Assembly: GCA_001306305.2 (NCBI GenBank)
Contig: CP155577.1
Coordinates: 806,001-870,000 of the forward strand
Origin: Citromicrobium bathyomarinum
GTDB taxonomy: Bacteria; Pseudomonadota; Alphaproteobacteria; Sphingomonadales; Sphingomonadaceae
Direction of reading: 5' to 3'
Length of the DNA stretch: 64,000 nucleotides
Of this stretch, positions 40,385-50,026 are shown piece after piece. Under the pieces are notes generated by a model that ran no database searches, was not told where the DNA came from, and saw nothing but the letters and a program-made list of their open reading frames with translations. Each line of letters opens with the position of its first letter. The stretch's first letter is position 1. The translations under genes were made by a program, and so were the position numbers.

Positions 40385-41080
40385 ATGAAAGACAATCGCA
40401 ACACCGCATTCGGGTGGATCCTGTTTTCCGGCGTCATCGCGCTTGGCGCGTCGAGCATCAGCTCGATGTACTTCCATGCCGACGATAACGAGCTGCCCGA
40501 AGGCGCAGAACCTGGCTTCTTCATCCAGGCGGACGAGGAAGAAGGCGCCGCCGATGCTGGCCCGCCGTTTGCCAACCTGCTCGCCGCGGGCAGCGCGTCT
40601 GCGGGCGAAGCGGTCTTCGCCAAGTGCACCGCATGCCACACGATCGCCCAGGGTGGCGCGGACGGCATCGGTCCGAATCTGTGGGGCGTTCTGGGCAAGC
40701 CGATCGGCAAGCACGCCGCCGGTTTCGCCTACAGCTCGGCTCTGTCGGGCCACGGCGGCGACTGGACTTATGAGAACATGGACGCCTGGCTGACCAGCCC
40801 GAAGGCCTTCGCCAACGGCACCAAGATGAGCTTCGCCGGGCTTTCCAAGGCGGAAGATCGCGCCAACGTGATCCTCTATCTGCTCGAAAATGGTGGCGGC
40901 CCGCCGCTGCCCGCACCGGTAGCCGAAGAGCCTGCAGAGGGTGAAGAAGACGCCGATTCGCCGGGCGAAGGCCCCGGCGCGGTGGAAGGCGCGGAAACCG
41001 GCGAAGCCGAAGCGGCGAGCGCGATGGGCGCCGATCAGCCGGTGCCCGAAAGCGCGCCCGCGACCAATCCCGAAGGCTGA
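40385..41080 (+). CDS. Membrane-anchored class I cytochrome c
   Basis: This 231-residue protein has an N-terminal uncleaved anchor (about 9-28), an acidic linker, and a cytochrome c fold with haem attachment C81-T-A-C84-H85 and axial Met148 in NGTKMSF. It resembles the c552/CycM type that links the bc1 complex to cytochrome oxidase in alphaproteobacteria. An unusual tail of about 50 residues (175-231) is rich in Glu, Pro, Ala and Gly. Confidence 0.9.
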   Translation: MKDNRNTAFGWILFSGVIALGASSISSMYFHADDNELPEGAEPGFFIQADEEEGAADAGPPFANLLAAGSASAGEAVFAKCTACHTIAQGGADGIGPNLWGVLGKPIGKHAAGFAYSSALSGHGGDWTYENMDAWLTSPKAFANGTKMSFAGLSKAEDRANVILYLLENGGGPPLPAPVAEEPAEGEEDADSPGEGPGAVEGAETGEAEAASAMGADQPVPESAPATNPEG

Positions 41081-41137
41081 GGGCTGACGGGGCGGCGCTC
41101 TGTCGCCCCGGAGCAACCCGCCCCCGGATGAGGGCCG

Positions 41138-41818
41138 CTAGTCGCGGCCCCCCGAATCCGACCCTTTGAATCCCTGAGCGACGACATACCATTCCGACGA
41201 GCCCTTGCGGCTCGCCGGCGGTTTGGCGTGCTTGACCGTCTTGAAATTCTTCTTGAGCAGCGCGAGCAGCTGCGCGTCGGTGCCGCCTGCGAGCACCTTG
41301 GCGAGGAATTGCCCGCCGGGCGCCAGCGTCTGGATCGCGAAGTCGGCCGCGGTTTCGACCAGCCCCATCGTGCGCAGGTGATCGGTCTGCTTGTGGCCCA
41401 CGGTGTTGGCCGCCATGTCCGACATCACCAGATCGGGCGGCCCGCCCAGGTGGCCCATGATCGTCTCGGGCGCTTCGTCGGCCATGAAGTCCATTTCCAG
41501 GATCGTCACCCCGTCCAGCGGCTCGGTCGGCAGCAGGTCGATCCCCACGATGGTCGCCTGCGGGCGCTTCTTCTGCGCGATCTGCGACCAGCCGCCCGGC
41601 GCGATGCCCAGATCGACGATCCGCTCCGCCCCGCGCAGGATGCCGAACTTCTCGTCCAGCTCGATCAGCTTGAACGCGGCGCGGCTGCGATAGCCGGCTG
41701 CCTTCGCCTCGCGCACGTAGGGGTCGTTCAGCTGCCGCTCCAGCCAGCGGTTGGAGGATGCGGTGCGCCCGCGGGCGGTCTTTACGCGCTTTTGCGGGTC
41801 GCCCCGGCTACGGCTCAT
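41138..41818 (-). CDS. rlmE: 23S rRNA 2'-O-methyltransferase RlmE
   Basis: This 226-residue FtsJ/RrmJ methyltransferase modifies U2552 of 23S rRNA in E. coli. The SAM motif is IVDLGIAPGGWSQIA, the catalytic Lys/Asp are in SRAAFKLIELDEKFGIL and PDLVMSDMAANTVG, and FLAKVLAGG carries the second Lys. The ATG at 41818 shares one base with the upstream ppx stop (TAATG), so translation is coupled. The extension to 41986 is only the overlapping ppx region. Confidence 0.93.
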   Translation of the reverse strand: MSRSRGDPQKRVKTARGRTASSNRWLERQLNDPYVREAKAAGYRSRAAFKLIELDEKFGILRGAERIVDLGIAPGGWSQIAQKKRPQATIVGIDLLPTEPLDGVTILEMDFMADEAPETIMGHLGGPPDLVMSDMAANTVGHKQTDHLRTMGLVETAADFAIQTLAPGGQFLAKVLAGGTDAQLLALLKKNFKTVKHAKPPASRKGSSEWYVVAQGFKGSDSGGRD

Positions 41819-42957
41819 TATGTTCGTGTCCCACGGTCCAGGTCGCCCGACATGAGGCTGCGCAGAATGCCTTCGCGAATGCCGCGATCGGCAACGCCCA
41901 GACGTTCGGCTGGCCACAGGTCGAGGATTGATTCGAGAATTGCACAACCCGCCACGACCAGTTCGGCGCGGTCGGTGCCGATGCACGGCACCTTGGCCCG
42001 GTCTGCCAGGCTGAGGCCGGAGAGATGCGCGGAAATGTCGCGCATGGAGCGCGACGGCACGATCAGGCCGTCGACTGCGCGGCGATCGTAATGCGGCAGT
42101 TGCAGATGCAGGCTGGCGAGCGTGGTCACCGTGCCGCTGGTGCCCAGCAGGCGGATATCCTCGGCCGACGGAGCGTCGCCGATTCGCCGGGCAAAAGGCG
42201 CGAAGCTTTCGTCCACCGTCCGGCGCATCGCGGCGTAGAGGTCCAGCCGGCCCTGCTCGTCATCGGCCTGGCCCGGAGTCATGCCGCCCATCACCGTGTC
42301 GGTCAGCGAGACGACACCCCACGGCACGCTCTGCCAGTCGAGAATGCGCGGGATCGCGCCTTCGCCCGGGCCGACCAGAATCAGCTCGGTCGAGCCGCCG
42401 CCGATATCGAAGATCAGCGCGGGGCCGTCCCCCTGTTCGAGCAGGACGTGGCATCCCAGAACCGCCAGCCGTGCCTCTTCCTGCGCGGAGATGATGTCGA
42501 GCACGATGCCCGTTTCCTCGCGCACGCGATCGATGAACTGCGCGCCGTTGACCGCCCTGCGGCAGGCTTCGGTGGCGACCGACCGGGCGAGGAAGACGTT
42601 GCGGCGGCGCAGCTTTTCCGCGCAGACATGCAGCGCGCCCAGCGCGCGGTCCATCGCCTCGTCGGACAGCCTTCCCGACAGGGCAAGGCCTTCGCCAAGG
42701 CGTACCACCCGGCTGAACGCGTCGATCACGGTGAAATCCTGCCCCGATGGCCGCGCGATCAGCAGGCGGCAATTATTGGTCCCCAGATCGAGCGCGGCAT
42801 AGGCCTGTCGCCCGCCGCGCGGGCCCTTCTGGCCCGGTGCCGGAGTGCGCTTGGCAGCGCTATTGCGTCGCCTGCCATCGGACTTGCGGTGGCGTTTGGG
42901 AGAATTCGTGGGCTTCGGAGGTTGGTGGTAGCGTTTCTCTGCTACCTCGCCGGACAT
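41818..42957 (-). CDS. Ppx/GppA-family exopolyphosphatase
   Basis: The protein has 379 residues from the ATG at 42957, which follows a strong GGAGGG (ATG 43014 is the alternative). After a very basic Pro/Lys/Arg-rich leader of about 50 residues comes the ASKHA fold: YAALDLGTNNCRLLIARP (phosphate 1), LARSVATEACRRAVNG, and ALIFDIGGGSTELILV (phosphate 2). The family hydrolyses polyphosphate or pppGpp. It is co-transcribed with rlmE. Confidence 0.9.
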   Translation of the reverse strand: MSGEVAEKRYHQPPKPTNSPKRHRKSDGRRRNSAAKRTPAPGQKGPRGGRQAYAALDLGTNNCRLLIARPSGQDFTVIDAFSRVVRLGEGLALSGRLSDEAMDRALGALHVCAEKLRRRNVFLARSVATEACRRAVNGAQFIDRVREETGIVLDIISAQEEARLAVLGCHVLLEQGDGPALIFDIGGGSTELILVGPGEGAIPRILDWQSVPWGVVSLTDTVMGGMTPGQADDEQGRLDLYAAMRRTVDESFAPFARRIGDAPSAEDIRLLGTSGTVTTLASLHLQLPHYDRRAVDGLIVPSRSMRDISAHLSGLSLADRAKVPCIGTDRAELVVAGCAILESILDLWPAERLGVADRGIREGILRSLMSGDLDRGTRT

Positions 42958-43198
42958 TTTGCCCTCCGTCGGGTAAGCCCCTTTGCTGTCGTCCGGCGGC
43001 GCGAAGTCCGCCATAAGTACTTTTCCAATCCACCCGCAGCGAGATCCCGCGGGCACCTGACCCGGACGCTAAACGCCTGGGCGCATTTGAGCAAGGCTGG
43101 CCTGAGCGGATGAGTGCTTGACGCTGCGGCCTCGGCTTTCTAGATGCGCCGCTTCGCGAACGTGTTCCGCCCGCTCTGCGGGCCCGTCGCAATGCTAT

Positions 43199-43272
43199 TG
43201 CCCCGTCGTCTAATGGTAAGACTACGGACTCTGACTCCGTCAATTGAGGTTCGAATCCTCACGGGGCATCCA
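43199..43272 (+). tRNA. tRNA-Gln (anticodon CTG)
   Basis: The acceptor arms TGCCCCG (43199-43205) and CGGGGCA (43262-43268) pair. The anticodon stem ACGGA/TCCGT holds loop CTCTGAC with anticodon CTG, and the T arm TGAGG-TTCGAAT-CCTCA is canonical. The discriminator T and the 3' CCA (43270-43272) are encoded. A short T-run follows at 43276-43280. Confidence 0.95.
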
Positions 43273-43343
43273 GCTTTTTCCAAATTCGCCCAACACGTTC
43301 TCGGTCCTTGCCGGGCGCGCGATTGCCGCCTATCGCCGCTTCA

Positions 43344-44231
43344 ATGAGCAAAGATGGTGGTGTGCGCGATCTCTACGATCGCCGGTTTTATGGGGCGCAG
43401 GAAGAGGCGGGTTTCGCCGAGGGCGCCAGCAGCTTCGATACGCCGCAGACGCGGCACCCGGCCTACAAGCTGGCGTTCAGCGACGAGGAGTTCCTCCTCA
43501 AGCCAGAGCTGCGCCCGGTTCGTTTCCAGCTTGAGCTGCTCAAGCCGGAAATGCTGCTGGATCAGGCGGGCGTGGGCAGCACGCTGGTGATGTACGGCTC
43601 TGCGCGAATCCCCTCGACCGAGGATGTCGAGGCGATGGAAAAGCGCGCCGAAAGCGAGCCCGAGGATGAAGCAAAGGTCACCCGGAGCCTGATCGGCAAG
43701 GCCAAGTATTATCAGGAAGCCTACAACCTCGCCCGGATGGTCACCGAAAAGGCGATCATTGAGAATGGCGAGCGGCAGTTCGTCGTCACCACCGGTGGCG
43801 GCCCGTCGATCATGGAAGCGGGCAATCGCGGCGCAAGCGACGCAGGTGGCGAGAGCATCGGCCTCAACATCGTGCTGCCGCACGAGCAGGCGCCCAATAC
43901 CTACGTCACGCCCTATCTCAGCTTCCAGTTCCACTACTTCGCGCTGCGCAAGATGCACTTCCTGCTGCGCGCGAAGGCGGTTGCGGTGTTCCCCGGCGGG
44001 TTCGGCACGTTCGACGAGTTCTTCGAACTGCTGACGCTGATCCAGACCGGCAAGATGAAGCCCATGCCGATCCTGCTGTTCGGCGAGGATTTCTGGAGCC
44101 GGGTGATCAATTTCGAGGCACTGGCCGAGGAAGGGACCATTTCGGCGCGCGATCTCGACCTGATCACCTGGTGCGAGACCGCGGACGAGGCGTGGGCGGC
44201 GATCGCCAAGTTCTACGACCTGAAGGTATAG
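43344..44231 (+). CDS. LOG-family protein (TIGR00730-like, lysine decarboxylase-like fold)
   Basis: This 295-residue protein has the Rossmann-like LOG fold. Visible motifs are VMYGSARIP, VVTTGGGPSIMEAGNRGA and the nucleotide-binding FPGGFGTFDEFFELLTLIQ. Related proteins are cytokinin riboside 5'-monophosphate phosphoribohydrolases or nucleotide-5'-monophosphate nucleosidases. This longer type has an N-terminal extension of about 90 residues. The start is placed at the ATG at 43344. It follows the tRNA gene and may share its upstream promoter region. Confidence 0.85.
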   Translation: MSKDGGVRDLYDRRFYGAQEEAGFAEGASSFDTPQTRHPAYKLAFSDEEFLLKPELRPVRFQLELLKPEMLLDQAGVGSTLVMYGSARIPSTEDVEAMEKRAESEPEDEAKVTRSLIGKAKYYQEAYNLARMVTEKAIIENGERQFVVTTGGGPSIMEAGNRGASDAGGESIGLNIVLPHEQAPNTYVTPYLSFQFHYFALRKMHFLLRAKAVAVFPGGFGTFDEFFELLTLIQTGKMKPMPILLFGEDFWSRVINFEALAEEGTISARDLDLITWCETADEAWAAIAKFYDLKV

Positions 44232-44275
44232 CGGGCGCGGGCGGCTCTCGTCGCTAGGACGCCCGGCCCACAGCT

Positions 44276-45091
44276 CTACAGTTTGCGCACCGCCTGATGG
44301 CCCATCGGGCCGTGGCCGTCGCCGAAGCCCGGCGCGTTCTCGATCGCCGCGCGGGTGAACTGGCGGGCGAGGCGGATCGCGTGATGCAGCGGTTGCCCGT
44401 GGCCGACCAGCGTGGCGATGGCGGCGGACAGAGTGCAGCCCGTGCCGTGCGTGTGGCGCGAATCAATCTTCGCATCGTCGAACTGCATCAGGAAACCTTC
44501 GGGCGAACACAGGATGTCGATCACCCGCGCATCGTCCGTGTGCCCGCCCTTCGCGAGCACGTGGCAGTCATTCGCCTCGGCCAGCGCGATCGACGCCTCC
44601 ACGATCTGCCCGGTATCGGTCAGCGATCGTCCGGCGAGAATTTCGAGTTCGGGAAGGTTGGGCGTGAGCAGCGTCGCTAGCGGGAACAGCTGCTCGCGCA
44701 TGATCTCCACCGCATCTTCGCGCAGCAGCCGCGCGCCCGAGGTGGCGACCATCACCGGGTCGAGGATCAGTGGCACCCCCTGCGCCTCGGGCAGGGTGGC
44801 GAGGCCCTTGGCGACCTCGGCGATGATCCCGGCATCGTGGAGCATCCCGATCTTGATCGCGTCCGCGCCGAAATCGGTCAGGCAGGAATCGATCTGTTCG
44901 ACCACGAAGTCGCCGCTCAGCGGAGTGATTCCCTGCACCCCGCGCGAATTCTGCGCGGTGATCGCGGTAATCGCGGTCATCGCATAGCCCCCCAGCATCG
45001 TGATCGTCTTGATGTCGGCCTGAATCCCTGCACCGCCGCCCGAATCGGACCCGGCGATGGAAAGAATGCGGGGAGGGGGCTTGTCGCTCAT
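44276..45091 (-). CDS. thiD: Hydroxymethylpyrimidine/phosphomethylpyrimidine kinase ThiD
   Basis: This 271-residue ribokinase-fold kinase phosphorylates HMP and HMP-P for thiamine synthesis. Motifs are ILSIAGSDSGGGAGIQADIKT at the N terminus, MTAITAITAQN, and the C-terminal anion hole HTHGTGCTLSAAIAT. The ATG at 45091 overlaps the DUF1272 stop (ATGA), so thiD is the third gene of a glmM-DUF1272-thiD operon. Confidence 0.95.
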   Translation of the reverse strand: MSDKPPPRILSIAGSDSGGGAGIQADIKTITMLGGYAMTAITAITAQNSRGVQGITPLSGDFVVEQIDSCLTDFGADAIKIGMLHDAGIIAEVAKGLATLPEAQGVPLILDPVMVATSGARLLREDAVEIMREQLFPLATLLTPNLPELEILAGRSLTDTGQIVEASIALAEANDCHVLAKGGHTDDARVIDILCSPEGFLMQFDDAKIDSRHTHGTGCTLSAAIATLVGHGQPLHHAIRLARQFTRAAIENAPGFGDGHGPMGHQAVRKL

Positions 45092-45312
45092 CCCTTGAAC
45101 TTGCGCTCGGTGCTGGCGGGATATTTCTCGAGGAGGTCGCCCGTTCGTGTCGGGCGGTCCATCAGCTCGCCTCCGCAATTGGGGCATAGGTCGTCCAGCC
45201 TCTCCGCGCACTGCGCGCAGTAGGTGCATTCGAAGCTGCAGATGAAGGCGCCCGGCCGGGGCGCGGGCAGATCCGCACCGCAGCGTTCGCAATCGGGCCG
45301 CATGTCCAGCAT
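45088..45312 (-). CDS. DUF1272 small zinc-ribbon-like protein
   Basis: This 74-residue cysteine-rich protein has CxxC pairs in DCERCGADLP, CSFECTYCAQCAE and LCPNCGGEL and the C-terminal KYPASTERKFKG typical of DUF1272. It probably binds two zinc ions; its function is unknown. The ATG overlaps the glmM stop (TGATG) and its stop overlaps the thiD start, so it is coupled on both sides. Confidence 0.85.
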   Translation of the reverse strand: MLDMRPDCERCGADLPAPRPGAFICSFECTYCAQCAERLDDLCPNCGGELMDRPTRTGDLLEKYPASTERKFKG

Positions 45313-46649
45313 CAGCTGGCCGCCCTGACCGCGTCGCACACCGCGTCGACCACCTGTTCCACCTCGCCCGCATCGTCGCCCTCGGCCATCACGCGGATCA
45401 GGGGCTCGGTGCCCGAAGCGCGGATCACCAGCCGCCCCTTGCCCGCCAGCGCCCGCTCCGCATCCTTGATCGCGGCCTTGACCGTTTCCGCGTCGAGCGG
45501 GCTCGCCCCGTCGTAGCGCACGTTCTTGAGCAGCTGGGGCACGGGCTCGAACATCCGCAGCTCTTCCGACGCGGGGCGGTTGGAGCGGACCAGGCTGGCG
45601 AGCACGCGCATCGCCGCGACCGTTCCGTCGCCGGTGGTCGCATGGTCGAGCAGGATCATGTGGCCCGACTGTTCGCCGCCGACATTGAACCCGCCGCTGC
45701 GCATCCGGCCCAGAACATAGCGATCGCCGACCTTGGTCCGCTCCAGCGTCAGACCCTTGCCTTCCAGATAGCGTTCGAGGCCGAGGTTGCTCATCACCGT
45801 GGCGACCACGCCGCCACCGCGCAGCTGGCCCTTTTCCGCCATGCGGGTCGCGATCGAGGCCATGATCTGGTCGCCGTCGATCGCCTCGCCCTTCTCGTCG
45901 ATCACGATCAGCCGATCCGCATCGCCATCCAGCGCAATGCCGATATCGGCGCCGGTCTCCACGACCTTGGCCTTGACCGCGTCGAGAGAGGTCGAGCCGA
46001 CCCCGTCGTTGATATTGGTGCCGTTGGGATCGACGCCCAGCGTGATGACCTCCGCGCCCAGTTCCCAGATCGCGCTGGGGGCGACCTGATAGGCGGCGCC
46101 ATTGGCGCAATCGACTACGACCTTCAGATCGTCGAACCGGGTCTTGTCGCTGACCGACTGCTTGACCGCGTGGATATAGCGCCCGCGCGAATCCTCGATC
46201 CGGCGCGCGCGGCCGATCTCGCTGGCGGGCACCAGTTCGGGCTCCTGATCGATCAGCGCCTCGATCGCGGCCTCGTCCTCGTCCGACAGTTTGAAGCCAT
46301 CGGGGCCGAACAGTTTGATGCCGTTGTCCTGATAGGGATTGTGGCTGGCCGAGATCATCACCCCCAGATCCGCGCGCATCTCACGCGTCAGCATCGCGAT
46401 CGCGGGGGTGGGCAGCGGCCCGGTCTGGATCACGTTCACGCCCATGCTGGTGAAGCCCGCGACCAGCGCGTTCTCGACCATGTAGCCCGACAGGCGCGTG
46501 TCCTTGCCGATCACCACCCGGTGGCGATGGTCGCCCCGGCGAAAATGTGCGCCCGCCGCCTGCGCGACGCGCATCGCCATGGTCGCGGTCATCGCGCCCT
46601 TGTTTGTCTCTCCGCGAATTCCGTCGGTGCCGAAGTATTTGCGTGCCAT
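45312..46649 (-). CDS. glmM: Phosphoglucosamine mutase GlmM
   Basis: This 445-residue mutase converts glucosamine-6-phosphate to glucosamine-1-phosphate for UDP-GlcNAc synthesis. Signatures are the N-terminal [13 protein letters not shown], the phosphoserine loop [15 protein letters not shown] with Ser102, the metal loop ALDGDADRL, and the C-terminal [17 protein letters not shown]. The ATG at 46649 gives family length; the frame to 46781 is too long. First gene of the operon. Confidence 0.96.
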   Translation of the reverse strand: MARKYFGTDGIRGETNKGAMTATMAMRVAQAAGAHFRRGDHRHRVVIGKDTRLSGYMVENALVAGFTSMGVNVIQTGPLPTPAIAMLTREMRADLGVMISASHNPYQDNGIKLFGPDGFKLSDEDEAAIEALIDQEPELVPASEIGRARRIEDSRGRYIHAVKQSVSDKTRFDDLKVVVDCANGAAYQVAPSAIWELGAEVITLGVDPNGTNINDGVGSTSLDAVKAKVVETGADIGIALDGDADRLIVIDEKGEAIDGDQIMASIATRMAEKGQLRGGGVVATVMSNLGLERYLEGKGLTLERTKVGDRYVLGRMRSGGFNVGGEQSGHMILLDHATTGDGTVAAMRVLASLVRSNRPASEELRMFEPVPQLLKNVRYDGASPLDAETVKAAIKDAERALAGKGRLVIRASGTEPLIRVMAEGDDAGEVEQVVDAVCDAVRAAS

Positions 46650-46750
46650 GATCGAGCTCTTCACACCCTTGCTTGTCGTCTGTACCGAGGCGAACCTGCG
46701 CCGCGCGCTTGTGGACGCGTGCGCACGGCGATGGAAGGGGGCAATCGCGC

Positions 46751-48046
46751 TTGTCGGCACCTGAGACAACCCGTCCCGCACGGCTGGTGACTTTGCGCCT
46801 GCCGGTCTGGTGGACCTTCGGCGGGCTCGTCGCGGGGCTGATCGCCGGATCGCTGATCGCCGGGCGGCCGGTTGCGGACAGCATTCTGCCGGTCACCGCA
46901 CCGGCCGGCGCGCTGTGGCTGCGCGCCTTGCAGATGACGATCATTCCGCTGGTCGCCGCGCTGCTGGTTCTGGGCATCACCCAGCTCGCCAGTGCCGCGC
47001 GCGCCGGGGCGACCGCGCGACGGATGCTGGTGTTCGTCGCGGCGGCGCTGGTCTTCGGCGGGGTTGCGACATTGATCGCGATGCCGTTGTTGCTCGATGC
47101 GGTGCCCGCGCCCGCGGGCGCGCAAAGCCTGCTGGCCGCGAATGTCGAGCCGCAAGAGGTGCCTGGCCTGAGCGAATTCATCCTCTCGCTGATCGCGCCC
47201 AACATCATTGCCGCCGCGGCCGAGACCGCGATGCTGCCGCTGACGATCTTCTTCGCGCTGTTCGCGGTTGCGATCACCCGCCTGCCCGATTCCCAGTCGG
47301 CTATTTTGCGCAGCTTCTTCGAGGCTGTGGCGAACGCGATGCTGATGCTGATCGGCTGGGTGCTGTGGGTTGCGCCGGTCGGGGTCTTCGCGCTGGCGCT
47401 CGGGGTCGCAGTGCGAGCCGGCGGAGACGCGGCGTTCCTGACTCTGATCCACTATATCGCCACCGTCGCGGCGATGGGCGGGATCGTGCTGGTCGCCGCC
47501 TTCGTGGTCGGTGCCGTGCGGCACGGGCCGCTTCCTTTCGCGCGCGCGCTGCTGCCTGCGCAGGCGGTTGCCATCTCCACCCAGAGCTCGCTCGCGAGCC
47601 TGCCCGCGATGCTGGCGAGCGCACGGCGGCTCGACATCAGCGAGAATGTCGCGGATTTCGTGCTACCGCTCTCGGTCGCGATCTTCCGCGCGACCAGCCC
47701 GGCGATGAACCTCGCGGTGGCAATCTACGTCGCGCATCTGTTCGGTATCGAGCTGGGCCTTACCGCCATGCTTGCCGGGCTGGCGGTCGCCTTCGTGATC
47801 TCGATCGGGTCGGTCAGCCTGCCCGGCACGATCAGCTTCGTCGTCTCGATCGGGCCGATCGCGCTGGCGATGGGCGTGCCGGTCGAGCCGCTTGCGCTGC
47901 TGGTCGCGGTGGAGATGATCCCCGATATCATGCGCACGCTGGCCAACGTCACCGCAGACGTCGCGCTCGCCAGTGCGACCGACGGTGAAAAGGGCGAAAA
48001 TCTTGCAACGGATGCCGCGCCCGCGCGTTCACTTACCGACAGCTGA
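46751..48046 (+). CDS. Dicarboxylate/amino acid:cation symporter (DAACS family)
   Basis: This membrane protein of about 431 residues has eight hydrophobic segments and the re-entrant-loop motifs of the GltP/DctA family: [17 protein letters not shown] (the STQSSxAxLP element), [16 protein letters not shown], and a substrate-site [16 protein letters not shown]. The start is taken as TTG 46751 behind GGAAGGGGG, because no ATG lies in frame before the first helix; GTG further in is possible. It is divergent from glmM. The substrate is an acidic amino acid or dicarboxylate. Confidence 0.85.
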   Translation: MSAPETTRPARLVTLRLPVWWTFGGLVAGLIAGSLIAGRPVADSILPVTAPAGALWLRALQMTIIPLVAALLVLGITQLASAARAGATARRMLVFVAAALVFGGVATLIAMPLLLDAVPAPAGAQSLLAANVEPQEVPGLSEFILSLIAPNIIAAAAETAMLPLTIFFALFAVAITRLPDSQSAILRSFFEAVANAMLMLIGWVLWVAPVGVFALALGVAVRAGGDAAFLTLIHYIATVAAMGGIVLVAAFVVGAVRHGPLPFARALLPAQAVAISTQSSLASLPAMLASARRLDISENVADFVLPLSVAIFRATSPAMNLAVAIYVAHLFGIELGLTAMLAGLAVAFVISIGSVSLPGTISFVVSIGPIALAMGVPVEPLALLVAVEMIPDIMRTLANVTADVALASATDGEKGENLATDAAPARSLTDS

Positions 48047-48078
48047 ACCACAAACCCAAAGAATGGGAGACAACACAC

Positions 48079-48693
48079 ATGGCTTTCGAAGTTACCCCGC
48101 TGCCCTATCCCGACACCGTGCTGGCCCCGGCGGTCTCCGCCGAGACGCTGAGCTATCACCACGGCAAGCACCACAAGGCCTATATCGACAAGACCAACGC
48201 GGCGATCGAAGGCACCGATCACGCGGACAAGTCGCTCGAAGAGATCATCGCTGCCGCGCGCGGCAGCGACCAAGGCCTGTTCAACAATTCGGCGCAGAGC
48301 TGGAACCACGGGTTCTATTGGAACTCGATGGCGGGCGAAGAAACCGCCGCCTCGGACGAGCTCAAGAGCATGATCGAAAGCGCCTTCGGCTCGGTCGATG
48401 CGCTCAAGGAAAAGCTGCAGGAACGCGGTGCCGGTCACTTCGCCAGCGGCTGGGTGTGGCTCGCCGAAAAGGGCGGCAAGCTCTCGATCGAGGAAACCCA
48501 TGACGGCGACACGCTGGCCGACCAGGCCGGGGTGAACCCGCTGCTCGTGATCGACCTGTGGGAGCACGCCTACTACCTCGACCACCAGAATGCGCGTCCG
48601 GCCTATCTCAAGGCGCTGACGACCGAGAAGCTGAACTGGGGCTTCGCGAGCGAGAACCTCGCGCGCGGCGAGACCTGGAAATATTCCAGCTGA
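48079..48693 (+). CDS. sodB: Superoxide dismutase (Fe type)
   Basis: This 204-residue Fe/Mn-family enzyme has metal ligands His27 (YHHGKHHKAY), His77 (WNHGFYW), Asp159 and His163 (LLVIDLWEHAYYLD). Features such as the FNNSAQSWNHGFYWNSM segment favour the iron form. It follows the symporter by 32 bp but has a GGGAGA site and its own strong terminator. It complements the catalase, KatG and AhpC genes elsewhere in the window. Confidence 0.96.
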   Translation: MAFEVTPLPYPDTVLAPAVSAETLSYHHGKHHKAYIDKTNAAIEGTDHADKSLEEIIAAARGSDQGLFNNSAQSWNHGFYWNSMAGEETAASDELKSMIESAFGSVDALKEKLQERGAGHFASGWVWLAEKGGKLSIEETHDGDTLADQAGVNPLLVIDLWEHAYYLDHQNARPAYLKALTTEKLNWGFASENLARGETWKYSS

Positions 48694-48718
48694 TCGGACG
48701 AGATATCGTCAATGATTG

Positions 48719-48757
48719 AAAAGGGGTCGGGCCGCGCTGCGGTCCGGCCCCTTTTTT
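48719..48757. terminator. Bidirectional terminator between sodB and the AI-2E-type gene
   Basis: AAAAGGGG (48719-48726) pairs with CCCCTTTT across a GC-rich stem (CGGGCCGC with GCGGTCCGG), followed by a T6 run on the plus strand. The A4 on the left gives a T-run on the minus strand too. It serves both convergent genes. Confidence 0.9.
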
Positions 48758-48769
48758 GTGAAGTTGGTA

Positions 48770-49966
48770 TTACCCGTTGGGCGGAGGCGTGAGGGTCTCG
48801 TCCGCCTCTTCGATCAGCGGGGTTTGGAACAGCGGTTCGCCGAAGATGAAGCCGAGCAGGTTGGGCCGCCCGACATGGTCGAAGAAGGCGGTCAGCATCA
48901 GCAGCAGCGGGACCGACAGCAGTGCGCCGATCGCGCCCCAGATCCAGGTGAAATAGGAAAAGGCGAGCAGGATCATGACCGGGTTCATGGTGAACCGGCG
49001 GCCGAGGATCGCGGGCGTGATCGCATTCGCCTCGAACACGTGCAGCGTGATGTAGGCGACCGCAGGGATCATGCCGAGAAACACCGAATCCGCCGTGCCC
49101 AGCCCGAACAGCACCAGCAGCCCGGTCATCGCCAGCGGGCCGACATAGGGGATGAAGTTGAGCAGGGTTGCAAGGCCGCCCCACATGATCGGCGCGGGCA
49201 GCCCCATGGCCCACGCGCCCAGCGCGACGACGATGCCGACGCCCAGATTGATCCACGCCACGGTCAGGATGTAGGCAGCAACCCGATCCTGAACCTCGCG
49301 CAGCACGCGCGCAGCCTTGACGCTGGTGCCGAAGCTGGTCCGCCCGAACAGGATGTTGCGCCGCAGCCGACCGCGCGCCTCGACCATGAAGAACGCCATC
49401 AGGAAGGTCAGCATCACTTCGAGCAGCAGCACCGGCGCGCTGATCGCGACCTGCTGGAACACCGAAGGGCCCGCCAGCGTCACTTCGGTCGCGCCCGATC
49501 CGCCGACCAGATCCGCCAGCCGCTCGTTGGCATTGGCGAGCCAGGCGAACTCCTCCTGCATCTCGCGGTAGCGCGATCCGATCTGCTCGATCAGTTCGGG
49601 CAGCCGGTCGAACAGAGAGAAAGCGGGCTGCAGGATCGCGCTGAAGGCAAGCACCACGATCGCGACGAAAATGACCAGCGCGAGCACCGAGGCAAGCGTG
49701 TTGGGCACGCCCCATGACGACAGGCGATCGGCCAGCGGGGCGAGCAATACGGTCAGGAGAACGGCGGCGGTGACCGGCAGGAAAACCACCGAGCCTATCG
49801 ACAGGACGAAGGGCAGGGCGAGGAACAGCCCCACGCCCAGCAGCAGCACCAGCGTGCTCAGCAGGCGCAGTTCCTGTTCGGCCAGCAGTGTGCGTTTCTT
49901 GGAACCGCCGGTAGCACGTGGCGGCTTGTCAGGCCGACGTTCCGCTTCGCCCCCCGGCTCGCTCAT
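48770..49966 (-). CDS. AI-2E family transporter (PerM/YdiK type)
   Basis: This 398-residue membrane protein has the family's eight-segment layout: paired helices at about 33-75, one near 95-110, then MLTFLMAFFMVEARGRLRR and NFIPYVGPLAMTGLLVLFGLG. It ends with the proline-rich tail TLTPPPNG. Members export varied solutes despite the AI-2 name. It lies 60 bp after ecfG on the same strand and could be read from the nepR-ecfG promoter. Confidence 0.87.
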   Translation of the reverse strand: MSEPGGEAERRPDKPPRATGGSKKRTLLAEQELRLLSTLVLLLGVGLFLALPFVLSIGSVVFLPVTAAVLLTVLLAPLADRLSSWGVPNTLASVLALVIFVAIVVLAFSAILQPAFSLFDRLPELIEQIGSRYREMQEEFAWLANANERLADLVGGSGATEVTLAGPSVFQQVAISAPVLLLEVMLTFLMAFFMVEARGRLRRNILFGRTSFGTSVKAARVLREVQDRVAAYILTVAWINLGVGIVVALGAWAMGLPAPIMWGGLATLLNFIPYVGPLAMTGLLVLFGLGTADSVFLGMIPAVAYITLHVFEANAITPAILGRRFTMNPVMILLAFSYFTWIWGAIGALLSVPLLLMLTAFFDHVGRPNLLGFIFGEPLFQTPLIEEADETLTPPPNG

Positions 49967-50026
49967 CGTGGCGATCCGACGATGCAGTGTGCGGTCAGGG
50001 CGCGCCCGGGCAGGGCGCGGATGCCA

